This document shows, in pieces, positions 34,499 through 42,696 of a stretch of DNA of 45,555 nucleotides (its first letter is position 1; every line of letters starts with the position of its first letter). The stretch is from Oceanobacillus sp. CFH 90083 (GTDB taxonomy: Bacteria; Bacillota; Bacilli; Bacillales; Amphibacillaceae), in contig NZ_VIYG01000013.1 of NCBI RefSeq assembly GCF_009389585.1, positions 55,872 to 101,426 on the forward strand. Direction: 5' to 3'. The notes beneath the pieces were generated by a model, which saw only the letters and a program-made list of their open reading frames with translations, ran no database searches and was not told where the DNA came from. The position numbers and the translations under genes were made by a program.

Positions 34499-35875
34499 AT
34501 GTTTCAATCGACAATTGATTTTATTTTAGATTTAGGTCCGTCAGTTATGCTGCCAATTATTATGACCATTTTTGGACTTCTTCTAAAACAGGGCTTTAAC
34601 AAATCTTTTCGGGCAGGTATTACAATCGGTATTGGGTTTGTTGGTATTAACCTGGTGATTGGATTATTGACAACATCTTTAAGTCCGGCAACAGAAGCGA
34701 TGGTAGAACGATTTAATTTAAATCTATCTATATTAGACGTGGGTTGGCCAGTGGGAGCGGCAATATCATTTGGAACTACATTAGCACCTGTCATGATACC
34801 AATAATCATTGTCTTTAACCTTATTCTTGTTGCTTTAAACTGGACAAAAACAATCAATGTTGACATTTGGAATTTTTGGCACTTAATTTTTTCTACCTCA
34901 TTGGTGTATATAGCTACAAATAATGCATTTTTAGCTATTGCTATCGGGCTAATTGTGACGGGAATTACATTAAAACTGGCAGATTGGACAGCACCAGTGG
35001 TAGAACATCATTTTGGTTTGAAGGGTGTATCACTTGCGCATTCAGAAACAGTAAACTTCGCACCGATCACATATGCGCTTAATAAAGTACAAGATAAGAT
35101 TCCAGGATTAAACAAATTACATGCTGATCCTGAAACATTACGAAAGCGCTTCGGTGTATTTGGAGAACCACTGGTTATGGGGCTGCTTCTTGGGCTGTTA
35201 ATCGGAATCTTAGGTGAATACAATATACAAGGTATTTTAACATTGGGAATTCAAATGGCAGCAGTATTGATTTTGTTACCAAGAATGGTTGCTCTGTTAA
35301 TGGAAGGACTTATCCCAATTTCAGAAGGAACAAGAGATTTTGTTACCAAGAGGTTCCCGGGTAAAGAAGTATACATTGGTTTAGATGCCGCAGTTGTTAT
35401 TGGTAACCCTGCTAATATGGCGGTCGCTTTATTAATGGTACCGATTACACTGGTTTTAGCAGTTATATTACCATGGAATGAAATGCTTCCATTCGCTGAT
35501 TTAGCAGTATTGCCTTTTACAGTGATTTGGGCAGTAGCAGCTTCCAGAGGAAATATTATTCGGGGCTTAATTAACGCCATTGTAACCGTGATGATCGTAT
35601 TATTTATTGCCACGAATATTGCAGAATTAACTACCAAAATGGGAGATGCAGTCGGATTTGCAATGCCAGAATCATCCAGTTTAATTTCTGGTATTGATGT
35701 AGGCTCACATATCCTTGTTTTCATTCTGTATAACTTATTAGATCCGACGAGTCCGTTATTTATTACTGCCGTTATCTTTGGCGTTATATATGCCTTGTTA
35801 TGGTATTGGGTTCGCAATGATATTAAGAAAGAGTATGCAAAAGAGTTAAGTATTGATAAAAAAACATTAAAATAA
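34499..35875 (+). CDS. PTS galactitol-type EIIC (GatC-like)
   Basis: The 458-residue membrane transporter has about ten hydrophobic segments. Typical GatC stretches are visible: MLPIIMTIFGLLLKQGF, the glycine-rich TIGIGFVGINLVIGLL, VGWPVGAAISFGTTLAPVMI, and VVIGNPANMAVALLMVP with the conserved GNP. ATG 34499 follows AAAAGGGTGAT; a GTG at 34490 falls in that site. Homologues carry galactitol, pentitols or related polyols, so the exact sugar is open. Confidence 0.93.
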   Translation: MFQSTIDFILDLGPSVMLPIIMTIFGLLLKQGFNKSFRAGITIGIGFVGINLVIGLLTTSLSPATEAMVERFNLNLSILDVGWPVGAAISFGTTLAPVMIPIIIVFNLILVALNWTKTINVDIWNFWHLIFSTSLVYIATNNAFLAIAIGLIVTGITLKLADWTAPVVEHHFGLKGVSLAHSETVNFAPITYALNKVQDKIPGLNKLHADPETLRKRFGVFGEPLVMGLLLGLLIGILGEYNIQGILTLGIQMAAVLILLPRMVALLMEGLIPISEGTRDFVTKRFPGKEVYIGLDAAVVIGNPANMAVALLMVPITLVLAVILPWNEMLPFADLAVLPFTVIWAVAASRGNIIRGLINAIVTVMIVLFIATNIAELTTKMGDAVGFAMPESSSLISGIDVGSHILVFILYNLLDPTSPLFITAVIFGVIYALLWYWVRNDIKKEYAKELSIDKKTLK

Positions 35876-35891
35876 GAAAAGGTGGCGTTTC

Positions 35892-36176
35892 ATGATGAAA
35901 AGAATTTTAGTAGCATGTGGTACAGCGATTGCAACATCAACAGTGGTAGCGAAGAAGATTGAAGAGGTATTAGGAAACAAAGGTCATCAAGTGTATGTTG
36001 ATCAATGCAAAGCAGCAGAAGCTCCTTCAAAAGCAGCAAGTTTTGACCTGATTGTTACAACTACACCAGTTAGCGGTGTTGGTGACGTACCTGTTGTTCA
36101 AACCGTTTCTTTTCTATCAGGAGTTGGAATGGATCAGGATATTCAAAAAATAATGGATATCCTGGGGTTAGAGTAA
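35892..36176 (+). CDS. PTS galactitol-type EIIB
   Basis: This 94-residue cytoplasmic phosphocarrier has the active-site loop ILVACGTAIATST with C9 as the phosphorylated residue. Later strands are FDLIVTTTPV, DVPVVQTVSFLSGVGM and a final helix, as in GatB. It starts behind AAAAGGTGG; the second Met is an alternative start. A near-perfect 16-bp hairpin follows, before the rest of the operon. Confidence 0.93.
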   Translation: MMKRILVACGTAIATSTVVAKKIEEVLGNKGHQVYVDQCKAAEAPSKAASFDLIVTTTPVSGVGDVPVVQTVSFLSGVGMDQDIQKIMDILGLE

Positions 36177-36180
36177 GCTG

Positions 36181-36220
36181 GAAAGCCTGGCAATTTTAAT
36201 AAATTGGCAGGCTTTCTATT
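36181..36220 (+). terminator. Hairpin, partial terminator after the IIB gene
   Basis: GAAAGCCTGGCAATTT (36181-36196) pairs with AAATTGGCAGGCTTTC (36201-36216) with one mismatch around TAAT. The tail (TATTAAAAAG) is poor in T, so it may stabilise or attenuate the message rather than end it. Confidence 0.5.
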
Positions 36221-36244
36221 AAAAAGTCAAGGAAGGTGTTAAAG

Positions 36245-36691
36245 ATGAAGCATTATCAATATACAACTGTGAAATTTTTAACAACGGTATTATTACCTGT
36301 CATTATCATGATTGGGCTGCTGCTATGGGGAACAGTCTTATTTCTTTCAGGGGAACAAATGACATTTGCGCAGGTTTTGATATATGGAAGCAGCATTCTA
36401 TTATTTTTTAGCATTGCAGGTATTCATACGCCCAGCTGGATTAAATTAGATGATGAAAAAATAATTGTACATGCTTTTTTTGTTACACATACGTTTTACT
36501 GGAGGGACTTATCTTTTGTTCAATTACGAGTATATAAACAAACCGGTAAACTATATATCAGGCTTGGAACAAATAAAATCATAAAGGGACGTTATTGGAT
36601 ACACAGCGATATCAAAGGTTTTGATGAATTATTTGAACAATTAAAATCTAAAAGCTTTGTAGAGAAAAAAATTTCTAGCGTGGAGAGGTGA
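36245..36691 (+). CDS. Small membrane protein with PH-like C-terminal domain, unknown role
   Basis: The 148-residue protein has two membrane helices (about 10-35, LTTVLLPVIIMIGLLLWGTV, and 42-62), then a beta-rich segment (WIKLDDEKIIVHAFFVTHTF, LSFVQLRVYKQTGKLYIRLG) and an amphipathic C-terminal helix. The pattern resembles bacterial PH-domain membrane proteins. ATG 36245 follows AAGGAAGGTG; a GTG at 36236 lies inside that site. It sits between the IIB and dehydrogenase genes, so it is part of the polyol operon. I do not know its function. Confidence 0.68.
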   Translation: MKHYQYTTVKFLTTVLLPVIIMIGLLLWGTVLFLSGEQMTFAQVLIYGSSILLFFSIAGIHTPSWIKLDDEKIIVHAFFVTHTFYWRDLSFVQLRVYKQTGKLYIRLGTNKIIKGRYWIHSDIKGFDELFEQLKSKSFVEKKISSVER

Positions 36692-36697
36692 CGCCGA

Positions 36698-37735
36698 ATG
36701 CAGAAGAGTGTTTATTTCGATAAAAACCACTTTGAGATGCAGCCGATCGGTAATCTGAATATCGATAATGATGAAGTGTTAATCAGGATGAAGGTGTGTG
36801 GGCTTTGTGGTACAGATATTCATAAAGCGGTGGATAAGACAGTACAAGCCCCGATTACATTAGGTCATGAAATAGCAGGAGAAGTGATAGAAGCAGGTGC
36901 TGATGTAACGGAATTTAAAGTGGGGGATCGAGTATTTGTCGCACACCACGTCCCTTGTTTTACATGTACTTATTGTAAAAGGGGACATTATTCGTTATGT
37001 CCTCAATTTAAAATGACAAATGTAGACCCTGGGGGCTTTTCAGAATATATTCGTGTGCCTGCTTTACATGTTAAGCATACCATGGGTAAATTGCCTGATG
37101 GTATAAGTGATGAGGAAGGAGCTATGGTCGAACCACTAGCTTGCTGTTTACACGGGTTTGAACAAATTGCTATAAATCCAGGTGATAAGGTGTTAATTCT
37201 TGGGGCAGGGCAAATCGGCTGTTTACAAGTACAGTTAGCTAACCATTTTTTAGCTGGACAAGTAATCGTCAGTGATGTGAATCCTTATCGATTAAAGAAG
37301 GCGAAAGAGGTTGGTGCAACACATGTTATCAAAGCAGATGAAGAAGCAGTACGAGAAAGAGTCAATCATTTAACAGAGGGGCATGGTGCAGATATTGTTA
37401 TTATTTCAGCTGGAGTCAGCTTTTTATTAGAGCAGGCACTGCATTGCGTGGCACGAGGAGGAACGGTCCTAGTATTTGCTCCTTTTGAGAAGACAGACAT
37501 TCCAATCCCTGCTTATCGCTTTTTTGAGGATGAAATCTCTATTGTAGGAGCATATTCTTCCACACCTTATAATTATATCCCGGCATTAGAGCTTTTGAAA
37601 AAAGGTATTATTGATGTCGATAAGATGGTAACACACCGATTCCCGTTATCTGAGCTGAATGAAGCAATAACACTGGCACATGATACAACGAAAGAGGTTT
37701 TAAAAGTGTTAATAGTTCCTGACGAAAGCAGGTGA
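36698..37735 (+). CDS. Zinc-dependent alcohol dehydrogenase (polyol-phosphate dehydrogenase type)
   Basis: The 345-residue MDR enzyme has catalytic zinc ligands in CGLCGTD (C34/C37 region) and GHEIAGEV, and the structural zinc cluster CFTCTYCKRGHYSLC. The Rossmann motif is LILGAGQIGCLQVQLA. It is similar in form to galactitol-1-phosphate 5-dehydrogenase and threonine dehydrogenase. It is the likely first catabolic step for the sugar alcohol phosphate delivered by the GatABC-type PTS. It starts behind GAGAGGTGACG, 6 bp after the membrane-protein gene, and the next gene starts 4 bp later. Confidence 0.9.
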   Translation: MQKSVYFDKNHFEMQPIGNLNIDNDEVLIRMKVCGLCGTDIHKAVDKTVQAPITLGHEIAGEVIEAGADVTEFKVGDRVFVAHHVPCFTCTYCKRGHYSLCPQFKMTNVDPGGFSEYIRVPALHVKHTMGKLPDGISDEEGAMVEPLACCLHGFEQIAINPGDKVLILGAGQIGCLQVQLANHFLAGQVIVSDVNPYRLKKAKEVGATHVIKADEEAVRERVNHLTEGHGADIVIISAGVSFLLEQALHCVARGGTVLVFAPFEKTDIPIPAYRFFEDEISIVGAYSSTPYNYIPALELLKKGIIDVDKMVTHRFPLSELNEAITLAHDTTKEVLKVLIVPDESR

Positions 37736-37739
37736 TTGC

Positions 37740-38390
37740 ATGAATATTTTATTATTTGATTCGTCTCATCAAATTTCTGGCGTGCTGACAGAATACTTCC
37801 CATCAGTGTATGCGCTTCACTTTACTGATAAATTAAATGGGAAAGGCTGCCTGTCCCAATATGTCAGCGGTCAAGACCCAGAGCAATTAATCACTTTTGA
37901 TTTATTAGACGATGGGGCCTCCTCTATTGAGTCTTGGTTAAATGAACACCATATGACATTTGATGCAGTAATTAACAACTTAGAACAATGGAGCGGCAGG
38001 ACACTAACAGAAACATCGGTCGAACAATGGCAGGAATCCCTTTTTATCAATCTTCATCTTCCTTTTTTATTAGTGAAAGCATTCATTCCATATGTTTCTG
38101 ATAAAGGACAGCTTATTCATATATCCTCTACTGCAGCAGTGAGCGGGGAAACAGGAGATGTAAGCTACGCCAGTCATAAAAGCGGTTTGGAAGCTTTCAG
38201 TAAAGGTTTGTCCAGAGAGCTTTCCAAGCGGAAAATTCGTTCCAACGTGATTAGTATATCTCCTGCGTGCTGGGAGAAGCCGGATGGAGTCAGACAAATA
38301 GCTCAGCTGTTAAACCAGACTTGTCATGAGCCGATTCGCTTTTTAAATGGTCAGGTTATTACTTTGGATAATGGAGAAACATTATCATAA
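37740..38390 (+). CDS. Degenerate short-chain dehydrogenase (SDR) family protein
   Basis: This 216-residue protein keeps the C-terminal SDR core: IHISSTAAVSG with the catalytic Ser, YASHKSGLEAF with Tyr and Lys four apart, and FLNGQVITLDNGE. The N-terminal cofactor loop is MNILLFDSSHQISGVL instead of TGxxxGxG, and the NNAG motif reads INNLEQW. It is about 35 residues shorter than usual. Either it uses the cofactor differently, pairs with the canonical SDR next to it, or is no longer a reductase. It begins 4 bp after the alcohol dehydrogenase stop, behind GAAAGCAGGTGATTGC. Confidence 0.78.
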   Translation: MNILLFDSSHQISGVLTEYFPSVYALHFTDKLNGKGCLSQYVSGQDPEQLITFDLLDDGASSIESWLNEHHMTFDAVINNLEQWSGRTLTETSVEQWQESLFINLHLPFLLVKAFIPYVSDKGQLIHISSTAAVSGETGDVSYASHKSGLEAFSKGLSRELSKRKIRSNVISISPACWEKPDGVRQIAQLLNQTCHEPIRFLNGQVITLDNGETLS

Positions 38391-38410
38391 ATAAAGAAGG
38401 AGGGGATGTG

Positions 38411-39160
38411 ATGACACGGGCATCGGTCGTTTTGATTATTGGTGGAGCAGCCGGCATCGGGAAAGCGGTAGCGGAAAGCCGCCTGAAAAAGAATGATAAG
38501 GTAATCTTTACGGACATAAATGCAGAAGTGGGCAATCAGTTAATGAAAGAATGGAGAAGCCAGGACTACGAAGCGACTTTTTTACGACAAAATGTTACCT
38601 CCTGGCAGGACACAGAAGCGGTAGTAGCAAAAACAGTAGCATTATATGGAAGAATTGATGTGCTGATTATTTCAGCGGGGGTTACATCACAAAAAAGATT
38701 GGAAGATATCTCAGAGAAGGAATGGCGTTTTACACTGGATGTCAATCTCACAGGGTTATTCTATAACCTGAAAGCAGCTATTCCTGAAATGGTAAAGCAT
38801 TATGGAGGAGATATAGTCATTGTTGGTTCCGGCTCTGCTATAACCGGGTCAGGAGGTGGTATCCATTATGCTGTTTCTAAAGGAGGTGCATTTGGTTTAA
38901 TGCGGGCAATTGCTAATGAATACAGTGATCAAGGTATTCATATCAATCTTGTGGCGCCACGAGTAATCGAAACGGAAATGCTGGATGTGCTTTACCCGAC
39001 CATGGAAGCAAAGGGAGCACTTCGTCAAAAAATACCTGTTAGAACATTTGGAACATTAGCAGATACGACAAGTGCTATCAATTTTTTGGCAAGTGAGGAT
39101 TCACGGTATATACAGGCGCAGATTTTATTACTGGATGGCGGAAGAACCTATTTAACGTAA
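38411..39160 (+). CDS. Canonical SDR oxidoreductase
   Basis: The 249-residue classical SDR has the cofactor site GGAAGIGK, IISAG (in place of NNAG), the catalytic GSGSAITG Ser, HYAVSKGG with the Tyr/Lys pair and LLDGG at the end. ATG 38411 follows AAGGAGGGG; a GTG at 38408 is the alternative. It probably interconverts a keto group and an alcohol of the sugar in the galactitol-type pathway. It lies 20 bp after the degenerate SDR gene. Confidence 0.9.
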   Translation: MTRASVVLIIGGAAGIGKAVAESRLKKNDKVIFTDINAEVGNQLMKEWRSQDYEATFLRQNVTSWQDTEAVVAKTVALYGRIDVLIISAGVTSQKRLEDISEKEWRFTLDVNLTGLFYNLKAAIPEMVKHYGGDIVIVGSGSAITGSGGGIHYAVSKGGAFGLMRAIANEYSDQGIHINLVAPRVIETEMLDVLYPTMEAKGALRQKIPVRTFGTLADTTSAINFLASEDSRYIQAQILLLDGGRTYLT

Positions 39161-39177
39161 ATAAAGGAGAGATTAAG

Positions 39178-39453
39178 TTGGCGAAAGTTTTAGTTGCAAC
39201 AGGAACCTCACAAAATAAAATGAACAAAGTAGTAGAATTATTAAAGTCTGGTTTAGCTGATAGAAACATGGAAGCTGAAATTGTAGCAGAAAATATTTAT
39301 GAAACGAATGTGGAGGATATAAATCCAGATGTTATTGTTCTTGTCGGTGTCAATAAGCTGGATACTGAAATTCCTACGATTGATGGTGTTCCGTTTATAA
39401 CGGGAATAGGGATAGATCATGTAATAAACGAAGTATTGAAATATATTTCCTAG
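39178..39453 (+). CDS. EIIB-like protein lacking the phosphorylated cysteine
   Basis: The 91-residue protein is aligned by eye to GatB proteins. VLVATGTSQNKMNKVVELL corresponds to the IIB active-site loop and following helix, and EIPTIDGVPFITGIGID corresponds to the conserved C-terminal PFVSGVGI block. The phosphate-accepting cysteine is replaced by T8. It therefore cannot be a normal phosphocarrier, and the operon has an intact IIB at 35892. It may regulate, bind the IIC or PRD protein, or use Thr differently. It starts with TTG at 39178 behind AAAGGAGAG and is the last gene before a strong terminator. Confidence 0.8.
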   Translation: MAKVLVATGTSQNKMNKVVELLKSGLADRNMEAEIVAENIYETNVEDINPDVIVLVGVNKLDTEIPTIDGVPFITGIGIDHVINEVLKYIS

Positions 39454-39504
39454 CTAAAAAGACTCTTTGGATAGACCGGACTGGCTGCCAAAGAGTTTTT
39501 TAGC
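39453..39504 (+). terminator. Rho-independent terminator of the galactitol-type operon
   Basis: GCTAAAAAGACTCTTTGG (39453-39470) pairs with CCAAAGAGTTTTTTAGC (39488-39504) with a small bulge; it starts in the stop codon. The A and T flanks allow it to stop the convergent SorC gene too. Confidence 0.8.
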
Positions 39505-39537
39505 AGGCATTTGTTTCATCGATAGGAGATTAGGAGA

Positions 39538-40488
39538 TTACTCACTCGCATATAATAATTCTGTTGCTATTTGCTCATCGAGAACCAATACATTAATATA
39601 ATTGCCTTTTAAAGCTGCTGATACGCTCTCTGCCTTATGAGCTCCTGAAACAACGCCGATTACTTTTTGGATATGGCGCAATTGTTCAAGCGATATTCCG
39701 ATTACTTTTTTATTAAATGAACTATCGACCTGTTTACCGTTTAAATCAAAGAAGCGGAAACCCATATCACCAACTACCCCAAATTGCCGAAGCTGTTCTA
39801 AATCATTTTGATTAAGATAGCCAATCTCTTCCAGAGTTGATTGTACGTATGGATTAGCTAAGCCGACTAATGCAATATCAACAGTTGCCGCTTCCTGGAG
39901 AACTTCATTAATATCATCCATCTTCATTAAGCGCTCACGCAATTCGCTGGTTTCCGTCATAGCTGGTGCATAGAGGTAAGAGCATGTACCGCCTACCCTT
40001 TTAGCGAGTTCATATGCTAATTGGTTAGAGTGGATCTCTACTTTCTCACGTCCCATGCCGCCTTCTAATGGGAAGATGGTGATGTTTTTTTTCATTTCAT
40101 AGGGATATTCCTGGACTAATGCTTCTAGAGTTGTTCCCCATGATATCCCGATTTTATTTGCTTTTTTGATATTTTTCGATAGATAATAAGCTCCTGCCTG
40201 TGCAACAGATAACTTGACTACATCTGGTGTTTGCCCGGAAATAGGGACAACAATAGCATCTTCTAACCCAAAGCGTTCCTCTAATTTTTTTTCTAAATTT
40301 ACTGTATGAACCGTTTCATCTTTAATAAAAATCTCAATAATTTTATGCTCGCGTGCTTTTTGTAATGATTTTGATATGACTGGTCGTGAAACACCAAGTT
40401 TCTTGGCAATCTGTTCCTGCGTCCAGCCATCATTATAATAAAGGTTGGCGATTTTTACCAATGAACGTCTTTCTTCCCAGCTAAGCAT
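39538..40488 (-). CDS. SorC/DeoR-type sugar-binding transcriptional regulator (second copy)
   Basis: The 316-residue protein has a helix-turn-helix (GWTQEQIAKKLGVSRPVISK) and a SorC effector domain (KIGISWGTTLEALVQE, IALVGLANPYVQS, VIGVVSGAHKAESVSAAL). It is clearly related to the regulator at 30367. The start at 40488 is chosen by GGATGTGAG just upstream and by alignment with that paralogue (MLSWEERR with MSYLDDRR); an ATG at 40506 has no site. It is divergent from the 2-oxoacid dehydrogenase operon, so that operon, its own gene and perhaps the PTS operon on its other side are likely targets. Confidence 0.9.
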   Translation of the reverse strand: MLSWEERRSLVKIANLYYNDGWTQEQIAKKLGVSRPVISKSLQKAREHKIIEIFIKDETVHTVNLEKKLEERFGLEDAIVVPISGQTPDVVKLSVAQAGAYYLSKNIKKANKIGISWGTTLEALVQEYPYEMKKNITIFPLEGGMGREKVEIHSNQLAYELAKRVGGTCSYLYAPAMTETSELRERLMKMDDINEVLQEAATVDIALVGLANPYVQSTLEEIGYLNQNDLEQLRQFGVVGDMGFRFFDLNGKQVDSSFNKKVIGISLEQLRHIQKVIGVVSGAHKAESVSAALKGNYINVLVLDEQIATELLYASE

Positions 40489-40549
40489 ATACTCACATCC
40501 ATTCAAATTAGCATTCCTATTACAATTGATATAAGAGAAATTCTTTAAT

Positions 40550-40560
40550 GTAAAGTTTAC
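40550..40560. promoter_or_regulatory. Possible operator between SorC gene and aco operon
   Basis: GTAAAGTTTAC is a perfect 11-bp palindrome in the divergent region; a related TTTACAAAGGTAAC lies at 40640-40653, just after the -10 of the aco promoter. Either may be the SorC site. Confidence 0.35.
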
Positions 40561-40609
40561 TATAAATTAAAAAATAATCAATAAATTCGAGATTTATCAG
40601 AGAATTATC

Positions 40610-40638
40610 TTGACCTTTCACCAAAAAAAACATACACT
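40610..40638 (+). promoter_or_regulatory. Sigma-A promoter of the 2-oxoacid dehydrogenase operon
   Basis: TTGACC (40610-40615), a 17-bp spacer and TACACT (40633-40638), about 50 bp before the E1-alpha start. No -12/-24 (GG...GC) sigma-54 site was seen, unlike the B. subtilis acoABCL operon. Confidence 0.65.
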
Positions 40639-40686
40639 ATTTACAAAGGTAACTATATAGAACATATGTAAGTAGGAGGCGAAAAA

Positions 40687-41667
40687 ATGAATCATTTAAA
40701 GGTTCCAGAGAAAATAACAGAAAATAAGCTAGTAGAACTCTACAAACAAATGTGGTTAATCCGCTATTTTGAGGAAAAAGTAGACCAATTTTTTGCAAAA
40801 GGGAAAATCCATGGAACAACACACTTAGCTGTAGGACAGGAAGCAAGCGCTGCCGGTGTATGCGCTTTATTAGACAAGGAAGATAAAATTACCAGTACGC
40901 ATCGCGGGCATGGTCATTGTATCGCCAAAGGAGCAACACCAGATAAGATGATGGCTGAGCTCTTTGGAAGAACGACAGGCTATTGTAAAGGAAAAGGCGG
41001 TTCCATGCATATTGCCGATGTAGAAATGGGAAATCTTGGTGCTAACGGCATCGTTGGCGGCGGTATTCCATTAGCAGTCGGCTCTGCCTTAACTGCATCG
41101 ATGAAAAAGTTAAATTATGTAACCGTATGCTTTTTTGGAGATGGCGCTACTAATGAAGGAAGCTTTCATGAAGCAGTAAACCTTGCAGCTGTTTGGAATT
41201 TACCTGTTATTTTTGTTTGTGAAAATAATCAATATGGAATGTCAGGTTCTGTGAAAGAGATGGTTAAGGTGGAGGATATTGCAACAAGAGCAAAAGCCTA
41301 CGGTATTCCAGGAGTCGTTGCCGATGGAAATGACATTATTGAGATGATCAATGTCACAGACGAAGCCATTGCACGTGCTAAAAACGGTGAAGGTCCAACA
41401 TTGATTGAAGCAAAAACATATCGCTGGAAGGGTCATTCGAAAAGCGATGCCAAAAAGTATCGTACCCGTGATGAGGAAAATGAATGGAGAGAAAAAGATC
41501 CGATTAAACGGTTAAAGGAACTTTTAATTAGTGAATCCATTTTTACAGAAGAAAAGGCAGAAGCACTGCGGAAAGAAGCATTAAAGGAAATTGAGGATGC
41601 AGTGGCGTTTGCCGAAGAAGGTCCAATGCCAACAAAAGATGACTTATTAACAGATGTATTCGCTTAA
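40687..41667 (+). CDS. acoA: Acetoin/pyruvate-type dehydrogenase E1 alpha subunit
   Basis: This 326-residue thiamine-diphosphate-dependent subunit decarboxylates or cleaves the substrate and passes the acyl group to lipoyl-E2. It shows HRGHGHCIAKG, GGSMHIADVEMG and the TPP/Mg motif GDGATNEGSFHEA ending in CENNQYGMS. Length and sequence style fit AcoA more than the longer PdhA. It starts behind AGTAGGAGGCG and is followed by E1 beta, E2 and E3 genes. A pyruvate or branched-chain role, or a pathway-specific diketone, cannot be excluded. Confidence 0.88.
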   Translation: MNHLKVPEKITENKLVELYKQMWLIRYFEEKVDQFFAKGKIHGTTHLAVGQEASAAGVCALLDKEDKITSTHRGHGHCIAKGATPDKMMAELFGRTTGYCKGKGGSMHIADVEMGNLGANGIVGGGIPLAVGSALTASMKKLNYVTVCFFGDGATNEGSFHEAVNLAAVWNLPVIFVCENNQYGMSGSVKEMVKVEDIATRAKAYGIPGVVADGNDIIEMINVTDEAIARAKNGEGPTLIEAKTYRWKGHSKSDAKKYRTRDEENEWREKDPIKRLKELLISESIFTEEKAEALRKEALKEIEDAVAFAEEGPMPTKDDLLTDVFA

Positions 41668-41697
41668 AGAGAATGTTCAAAAAGGAGGAAAGAAATA

Positions 41698-42681
41698 ATG
41701 AGAGAGATAACGTATTTAGAAGCTGTTCGGGAAGCAATGAGTCAGGAGATGCGTGCAAATGAAGATGTTTTTATTCTTGGTGAAGATATAGGTGTATACG
41801 GTGGTGCTTTTGGAGTCACCCGTGGAATGATCGAAGAATTTGGACCTGAACGGATACGTAATACACCGATTAGTGAATCAGGTATTGCCGGTGCAGCAGT
41901 TGGTGCAGCATTGACTGGAATGCGCCCAATTTTAGAGCTGCAATTCTCTGATTTTATTACCATTGCAATGGATCAAATGGTGAATCAGGCGGCAAAGATT
42001 CGTTATATGTATGGTGGAAAAGGGAAGGTTCCGATGGTTTTGCGTACGCCAAGCGGATCAGGTACGGGGGCTGCTGCACAGCATTCACAGAGCTTAGAAG
42101 CCTGGGTAGCTCATATTCCGGGGTTAAAAGTAGTCCAGCCTTCCACAGCGCATGATGTAAAAGGGCTGTTAAAAGCAGCGATGGATGATGATAATCCGGT
42201 TATTTTCTATGAGCATAAATTGCTCTATAAAACAAAAGGCGATGTACCAGAAGAACAATACAGCATCCCGTTAGGAAAAGCAGATGTAAAACGGGAAGGA
42301 ACGGATGTAACGATTGTAGCTACAGCTATTATGGTCCATCGTGCTTTAGAGGCGGCAGAGGAGCTGGAGAAGGAAGGAATCAGTGTAGAAGTTGTCGACC
42401 CACGTACATTAGTTCCATTAGATACAGAAACCATTATTCAATCTGTATCTAAAACATCCCGTTTAGTCGTTGTCCATGAAGCCGTAAAAAGAGGCGGTTA
42501 TGGAGCAGAGATTGCAAGTATGATTGCAGAGAGTGAAGCATTTGATTACTTAGATGCACCAATTAAACGATTGGGCGGTGCGTCCTCACCAATTCCATAT
42601 AATCCGGAATTAGAAAAAATGCATGTTCCACAGGTTCCAGATATTATTCAGGCAGTTAAAGAAACATTAAATAAAGCATAG
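41698..42681 (+). CDS. acoB: Acetoin/pyruvate-type dehydrogenase E1 beta subunit
   Basis: The 327-residue partner of E1 alpha contains the conserved [39 protein letters not shown] and [14 protein letters not shown] blocks. The C-terminal transketolase domain has [17 protein letters not shown]. It starts 30 bp after the E1 alpha gene behind AAAGGAGGAAAG. The E1 heterotetramer forms the ThDP sites at the interface of the two subunits. Confidence 0.9.
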   Translation: MREITYLEAVREAMSQEMRANEDVFILGEDIGVYGGAFGVTRGMIEEFGPERIRNTPISESGIAGAAVGAALTGMRPILELQFSDFITIAMDQMVNQAAKIRYMYGGKGKVPMVLRTPSGSGTGAAAQHSQSLEAWVAHIPGLKVVQPSTAHDVKGLLKAAMDDDNPVIFYEHKLLYKTKGDVPEEQYSIPLGKADVKREGTDVTIVATAIMVHRALEAAEELEKEGISVEVVDPRTLVPLDTETIIQSVSKTSRLVVVHEAVKRGGYGAEIASMIAESEAFDYLDAPIKRLGGASSPIPYNPELEKMHVPQVPDIIQAVKETLNKA

Positions 42682-42696
42682 AAAGGAGGATTTCAG

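Noticed and set aside
35251..35817. 188-residue open frame on the minus strand
   Set aside because: It lies fully inside the GatC-like gene and has no ribosome binding site or recognisable domain.
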